Shown piece by piece: positions 6,348-8,782 of a stretch of 8,782 nucleotides of DNA. Numbering within the stretch: the stretch's first letter is position 1; each line of letters starts with the position of its first letter. The stretch is from the NCBI GenBank assembly GCA_030671095.1, contig DAOVAK010000081.1, forward strand, positions 1 through 8,782. Direction: 5' to 3'. The position numbers and the translations under genes were made by a program. Source of the DNA: Deltaproteobacteria bacterium. GTDB taxonomy: Bacteria; Desulfobacterota; DSM-4660; Desulfatiglandales; HGW-15. The notes below the pieces were generated by a model that saw only the letters and a program-made list of their open reading frames with translations, was not told the DNA's origin and did no database searches.

Positions 6348-6437
6348 GCCGAGAGAAACGATATGCTCCACATCTTAATGGTAATTAACGGCTCATGGAT
6401 TATCCTCATAACCTGATCTCGGCTCAATTTTTATATC
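6348..6437 (+). promoter_or_regulatory. long-range inverted repeat with T-tract upstream of purC (possible attenuator or terminator)
   Basis: GCCGAGA (6348-6354) is complementary to TCTCGGC (6417-6423), which is followed by TCAATTTTTATAT. The arms enclose 62 nt containing a small GGATTATCC palindrome (6397-6405). It could end transcription of the orphan gene or be a structured leader for purC. No known purine riboswitch core was recognised. Confidence 0.3.
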
Positions 6438-6487
6438 GATTAGTTTTTTCGGAGTGGGAAATTGGATAGAAAGGAGGATTCAAAAGA

Positions 6488-7387
6488 ATGAATGCTTTGT
6501 CGCCCATAAGTCAAACTCATCTTCCGGGAATAAAACTCTTCGCAAGAGGAAAAGTACGGGATATGTATGATTTGGGAGATGAGCTTGTCATAGTAGCCAC
6601 CGATAGGGTCTCGGCCTTCGATTGTGTTCTCCCCGATCCTATTCCTGTTAAGGGGAAAGTCTTGACAGCCCTATCCTCTTTCTGGTTCGATCGCACCAGT
6701 GATTTGATTCCCAATCATCTCATCACTACCAACCCTGAAGAATATCCCGCTAACTTACGGCAATTTAGAGACATCCTAGAAGGAAGGTCCATGTTGGTTA
6801 AGAAAACGGAGGTTATCGAAATTGAATGCATCGTCCGAGGCTATCTGGCTGGATCTGCCCACAGAGAATATCAGAATTCCGGCTCCATTTGCGGCATTAC
6901 CCTTCCCCCTGGCTTACGAGAGGCGGATCCTCTGCCTGAACCTGCTTTTACTCCGGCCACAAAAGCAGAGAGTGGACATGACATAAATATTACCAGGGAA
7001 CAAATGGAGGAGCTCATCGGGGAAAAACTAACTGAGGAGCTCGTAGAGATAAGTCTGAAGATTTACAAGAGGGGTAGTGAACTTTTGAAACCGCGAGGAA
7101 TGATTGTCGTAGATACCAAATTTGAGTTTGGATTTCACGGTGGTAAAGTAATTCTCATAGACGAGCTTTTCACACCTGACTCTTCCCGATTCTGGTCAGC
7201 AGAGGAATATGTGCCCGGACAGCATCAAGAGAGCTTTGATAAACAGTTCTTGCGAGATTACTTGGAAACCTTGGACTGGAATAAAACGCCTCCTGCTCCC
7301 CATGTTCCTTCCCATATTATCAAAAAGACGAGCGAACGATATCTCGAGGCCTACCGGAGAATTACAGGAGAGGAGCTTAAACGGTAA
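6488..7387 (+). CDS. purC: phosphoribosylaminoimidazole-succinocarboxamide synthase (SAICAR synthetase)
   Basis: A 299-residue cytoplasmic enzyme of de novo purine synthesis: CAIR + L-aspartate + ATP gives SAICAR + ADP + phosphate. Recognisable motifs are ARGKVRDMYDLG (19-30, nucleotide-binding lobe), ATDRVSAFDC (37-46), ECIVRGYLAGSA (113-124, substrate-binding segment), VVDTKFEFG (207-215, family signature) and LIDELFTPDSSRFW (223-236). The length is that of the long form (about 300 residues) found in yeast Ade1 and several bacterial groups, rather than the 237-residue E. coli type. The residue usually Pro before the I-E-C-x-V-R-G-Y motif appears to be Glu here, a minor departure. AAGGAGG (6471-6477) upstream supports the ATG. 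No other purine gene is in the window. It converges with the minus-strand dehydrogenase gene, 139 bp away. Confidence 0.96.
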   Translation: MNALSPISQTHLPGIKLFARGKVRDMYDLGDELVIVATDRVSAFDCVLPDPIPVKGKVLTALSSFWFDRTSDLIPNHLITTNPEEYPANLRQFRDILEGRSMLVKKTEVIEIECIVRGYLAGSAHREYQNSGSICGITLPPGLREADPLPEPAFTPATKAESGHDINITREQMEELIGEKLTEELVEISLKIYKRGSELLKPRGMIVVDTKFEFGFHGGKVILIDELFTPDSSRFWSAEEYVPGQHQESFDKQFLRDYLETLDWNKTPPAPHVPSHIIKKTSERYLEAYRRITGEELKR

Positions 7388-7526
7388 AAGGTCACATTCT
7401 TCGCTATAACACCCAAGATCAAAAAAAGGGTTAGAGGTATTCGAAAAAGTGGCACAGGGGAGCTTTTCGCTACCAGCTCAACCTCCAGACACATCTCCTC
7501 GTTTCAGCAGCGAAGTTCGCGATCGA
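7388..7526. other. convergent intergenic region, no clear terminator
   Basis: This 139-bp gap lies between the 3' ends of purC (+) and the second dehydrogenase (-). It holds small inverted repeats: GAGCT-N10-AGCTC (7460-7479) and GCGAA-G-TTCGC (7510-7520). On the minus strand the first is followed 10 nt later by ACTTTTTCG, so it could be a weak terminator for the dehydrogenase. Nothing stronger was seen. Confidence 0.3.
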
Positions 7527-8294
7527 TTAGATCAATCTCATCCCGTGCTCTTGTGAGCATATTCTCTTTACGGTCTTAAAGACGGATTCTGGAACATGAG
7601 CAGCTGTTCTCTCTCCCAGTGGTCTCCCTTGCACGTCTATTTTCCAAACAAACCCTCGCCCTCTTACTTCAAGAATGTGCCTCATCACGCGAGCTTCAGG
7701 ATCAGCTATAACGGTGGAATAGGTTTTGTCGAACCCCAGACCGTGTAAGGCCAAGCTGGCATGGATATTTACATTTCGCGGGAATAGTTGACACGCTTTG
7801 CGTGTTGGCCCCTCATAGAGGACAGTTCTTTTTGAAACCCTTTCCTTGAGGCCATATCCCTCTTGAGGTCTTATGGTAGTAATTCTCACATCCTCGAGGA
7901 GATCTTTTCCATCTCTCACACCATCCAGCCCTATGATCGCTCCGTGGGAAATATAATAGTGGGTTTTATTCGCCTCTGCTACGGCGTCTAGATTCTCTTT
8001 GAGGCCCTCCTCAGCAAAAGCGGTAACCGAGAATATCAGCAAATCGGCAAATTCTAATGCGAGAGGAGCAAACCTTGTTACCCATTCCGAGGTGGCCACT
8101 TCCACGATGAGGTCCGCCTCTCTCTCCCTGGCCTCTTCGATCGAATCAAGCACCAGAGAATCTTCCAGGTCGCAGAGCTTATCCTTATCTATATCAAAGA
8201 CAAACTCCACTATGAGGTTCTCCTCCCCGTTAATCTTATTGACCAGATACGATCCCAGTCTGCCATAGCCCACGACTCCTATTCTCTTGGTCAT
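7527..8294 (-). CDS. aspartate dehydrogenase-like NAD(P)-dependent oxidoreductase (copy 2)
   Basis: A minus-strand paralog of the gene at 5041-5808. It is the same 255 residues, aligns without gaps and is about 68% identical by hand count (173/255). The N-terminal GYGRLG (9-14) and FDID acid (34), then ISHGAIIGLDG, FPRNVNIHASLALHGLGFD and ADPEARVMRHILEV with His206, are all kept, so it should be active. The chosen start (CAT at 8292-8294 on the plus strand) follows AAGGAG-N6 and gives MTKRIGVVGYG, matching copy 1. A longer frame to 8360 would add 22 residues absent from copy 1. Upstream on the same strand are a MITE-like insertion and the 3' end of an uncharacterised gene, possibly once or still its operon partner. 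Differences cluster in surface and linker positions, so the substrate may be the same or close. Confidence 0.85.
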   Translation of the reverse strand: MTKRIGVVGYGRLGSYLVNKINGEENLIVEFVFDIDKDKLCDLEDSLVLDSIEEAREREADLIVEVATSEWVTRFAPLALEFADLLIFSVTAFAEEGLKENLDAVAEANKTHYYISHGAIIGLDGVRDGKDLLEDVRITTIRPQEGYGLKERVSKRTVLYEGPTRKACQLFPRNVNIHASLALHGLGFDKTYSTVIADPEARVMRHILEVRGRGFVWKIDVQGRPLGERTAAHVPESVFKTVKRICSQEHGMRLI

Positions 8295-8350
8295 TCCTCG
8301 CTCCTTTTCCGTCATATGCGCCTTAGCAATGGGGGGTTCCTCCGAACAAC

Positions 8351-8375
8351 CTAACAGCATTCCCTAGGATGTTAG
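8351..8375. repeat. inverted repeat upstream of dehydrogenase copy 2
   Basis: CTAACA (8351-8356) and TGTTAG (8370-8375) flank 13 nt that contain the palindrome CCTAGG. It lies about 57-81 bp upstream of the minus-strand start codon, a position compatible with an operator. The arms are short and the call is weak. The rest of 8295-8428 shows no gene. Confidence 0.2.
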
Positions 8376-8428
8376 TTTACGCCTACCTTCCTGATCTCAT
8401 TTTGGCAAAAAGAATGACTCCATGGAAG

Positions 8429-8438
8429 TCAAGCTTTA
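8429..8438. repeat. target-site duplication, left copy
   Basis: TCAAGCTTTA (8429-8438) is repeated exactly at 8587-8596, directly outside the two ends of the MITE-like element. The preceding G also matches, making 11 identical bases if the element's last base is counted. Confidence 0.7.
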
Positions 8439-8586
8439 CGTCATTGTAAAAAGTCGAGATCAGACGGCAAAGAAAAAAGATCCAGATGCAAGGCACGCAA
8501 ATCCTGAGGAATGAGGCGTACATAGAAGTACGCTGCAGTGACGAAGGATGAAGCGGAACGCAGCAGATGGACTTTTTACGAAGCCG
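8439..8586. mobile_element. 148-bp MITE-like element with GTAAAAAGTC terminal inverted repeats
   Basis: The left end CGTCATTGTAAAAAGTC (8439-8455) is an imperfect inverted repeat of the right end GACTTTTTACGAAGCCG (8570-8586); the inner 10 bp are perfect. The interior has no convincing gene but can fold: GCGTAC-ATAGAA-GTACGC (8516-8533) sits inside an outer ATCCT/AGGAT pair (8501-8505, 8545-8549). A 10-bp direct repeat abuts both ends, as expected for transposition. From memory, repeats ending this way recur in deltaproteobacterial genomes, but I cannot check copy number here. No transposase is encoded, so movement would need one supplied elsewhere. Confidence 0.75.
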
Positions 8587-8596
8587 TCAAGCTTTA
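8587..8596. repeat. target-site duplication, right copy, containing a stop codon
   Basis: This is the second exact copy of TCAAGCTTTA. Read on the minus strand it is TAAAGCTTGA and supplies the last two sense codons and the TGA stop of the gene at the right edge, so the insertion left that reading frame intact. Confidence 0.7.
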
Positions 8597-8782
8597 TCCG
8601 TGATAACCATCTTTTGACCAACATCGACATCCAACTCAAAACCGCTTTTCCTCTCATTGGCGCGTATGATCACGTTCATGTGGTTGGGCATGTGGGTTTC
8701 GTCAAAACCCACGATTTCCCCAATCATTCGGCCTTCCACCATTACCTTGTCACCAAAAGCAATGATGCCTCCCTTTTTTATC
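8587..8782 (-). CDS. 3' end of an uncharacterised protein with a GFDETHMPNHMN motif
   Basis: An open minus-strand frame enters from the right edge and ends with TGA (plus-strand TCA at 8587-8589), giving the last 64 residues. The sequence looks like a real, compact beta-rich domain: FGDKVMVEGRMIGEIVGFDE, then THMPNHMNVIIRAN, then a tail ending VGQKMVITDKA. The G-F-D-E-T-H-x-P-N-H-x-N-V core with its two His residues looks like a binding or catalytic site. I recall similar G-F-D-x-x-H-x-P-N-H-x-N segments in an unnamed conserved family (perhaps DUF6917), but cannot confirm that. It is upstream of, and on the same strand as, dehydrogenase copy 2, so a shared operon interrupted by the MITE is plausible. 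Confidence 0.65.
   Translation of the reverse strand, partial: IKKGGIIAFGDKVMVEGRMIGEIVGFDETHMPNHMNVIIRANERKSGFELDVDVGQKMVITDKA

Noticed and set aside
6662..6667. TTGACA match to a sigma-70 -35 box (also at 7788-7793)
   Set aside because: Both lie inside coding sequence (purC and dehydrogenase copy 2) with no matching -10 box leading to a gene start.
7450..7466. TGGCAC... resembling a sigma-54 -24 element
   Set aside because: The -12 GC is at the wrong spacing, and the orientation points into the 3' end of the minus-strand dehydrogenase gene.
8295..8360. N-terminal extension of dehydrogenase copy 2
   Set aside because: The 22 extra residues are absent from the equally long paralog, and a good ribosome-binding site serves the internal ATG at 8294.
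8460..8657. 65-codon minus-strand frame across the MITE and the right-edge gene
   Set aside because: It overlaps the mobile repeat and runs out of frame through a better-supported gene. Half of it is repeat sequence.

Overview
The window reads as a bacterial accessory-metabolism region. It probably comes from a Deltaproteobacterium (Desulfobacterota/Syntrophobacterales-like) or a close neighbour. The host guess is inference: it rests on very strong AAAGGAGG ribosome-binding sites, a long-type (about 300 aa) PurC, and a small repeat ending GTAAAAAGTC/GACTTTTTAC that I associate from memory with deltaproteobacterial genomes. No rRNA, tRNA or CRISPR array was seen.

Layout. (1) Positions 1-170 hold the last 55 codons of a DadA-like FAD-dependent amine/amino-acid oxidoreductase. 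(2) A GTG-started 4-oxalocrotonate tautomerase-family gene lies at 312-512. (3) A complete ABC importer follows: periplasmic binding protein (764-1804), fused double-domain permease (1960-3702) and ATPase (3739-4827). A perfect 16-bp hairpin sits between the binding-protein and permease genes. (4) An aspartate-dehydrogenase-like NAD(P) oxidoreductase lies at 5041-5808. (5) A 120-residue orphan protein is at 5967-6329. (6) purC is at 6488-7387. (7) On the minus strand is a second aspartate-dehydrogenase-like gene (7527-8294), the same length as the first and about 68% identical by hand count. (8) A 148-bp MITE-like element (8439-8586) is bracketed by a 10-bp direct repeat. (9) At the right edge is the 3' end of a minus-strand gene of an uncharacterised family (8587-8782); the element inserted exactly at its stop codon.

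Working model (inference). The oxidoreductase, tautomerase, importer and NAD-dependent amino-acid-dehydrogenase-like enzymes fit a module that takes up a small organic, probably amino-containing, compound and oxidatively deaminates it. The binding protein belongs to the family usually labelled Fe3+-binding, but it lacks the His and adjacent Tyr-Tyr iron ligands of FbpA, so iron is an unlikely substrate. PurC is a housekeeping purine gene lying between the two dehydrogenase paralogs, with no other pur gene in view.

The most notable non-coding structures are the MITE with its target duplication, the hairpin between the binding-protein and permease genes, a leader-peptide/hairpin arrangement ahead of the binding protein, and a long-range inverted repeat with a T-tract ahead of purC.
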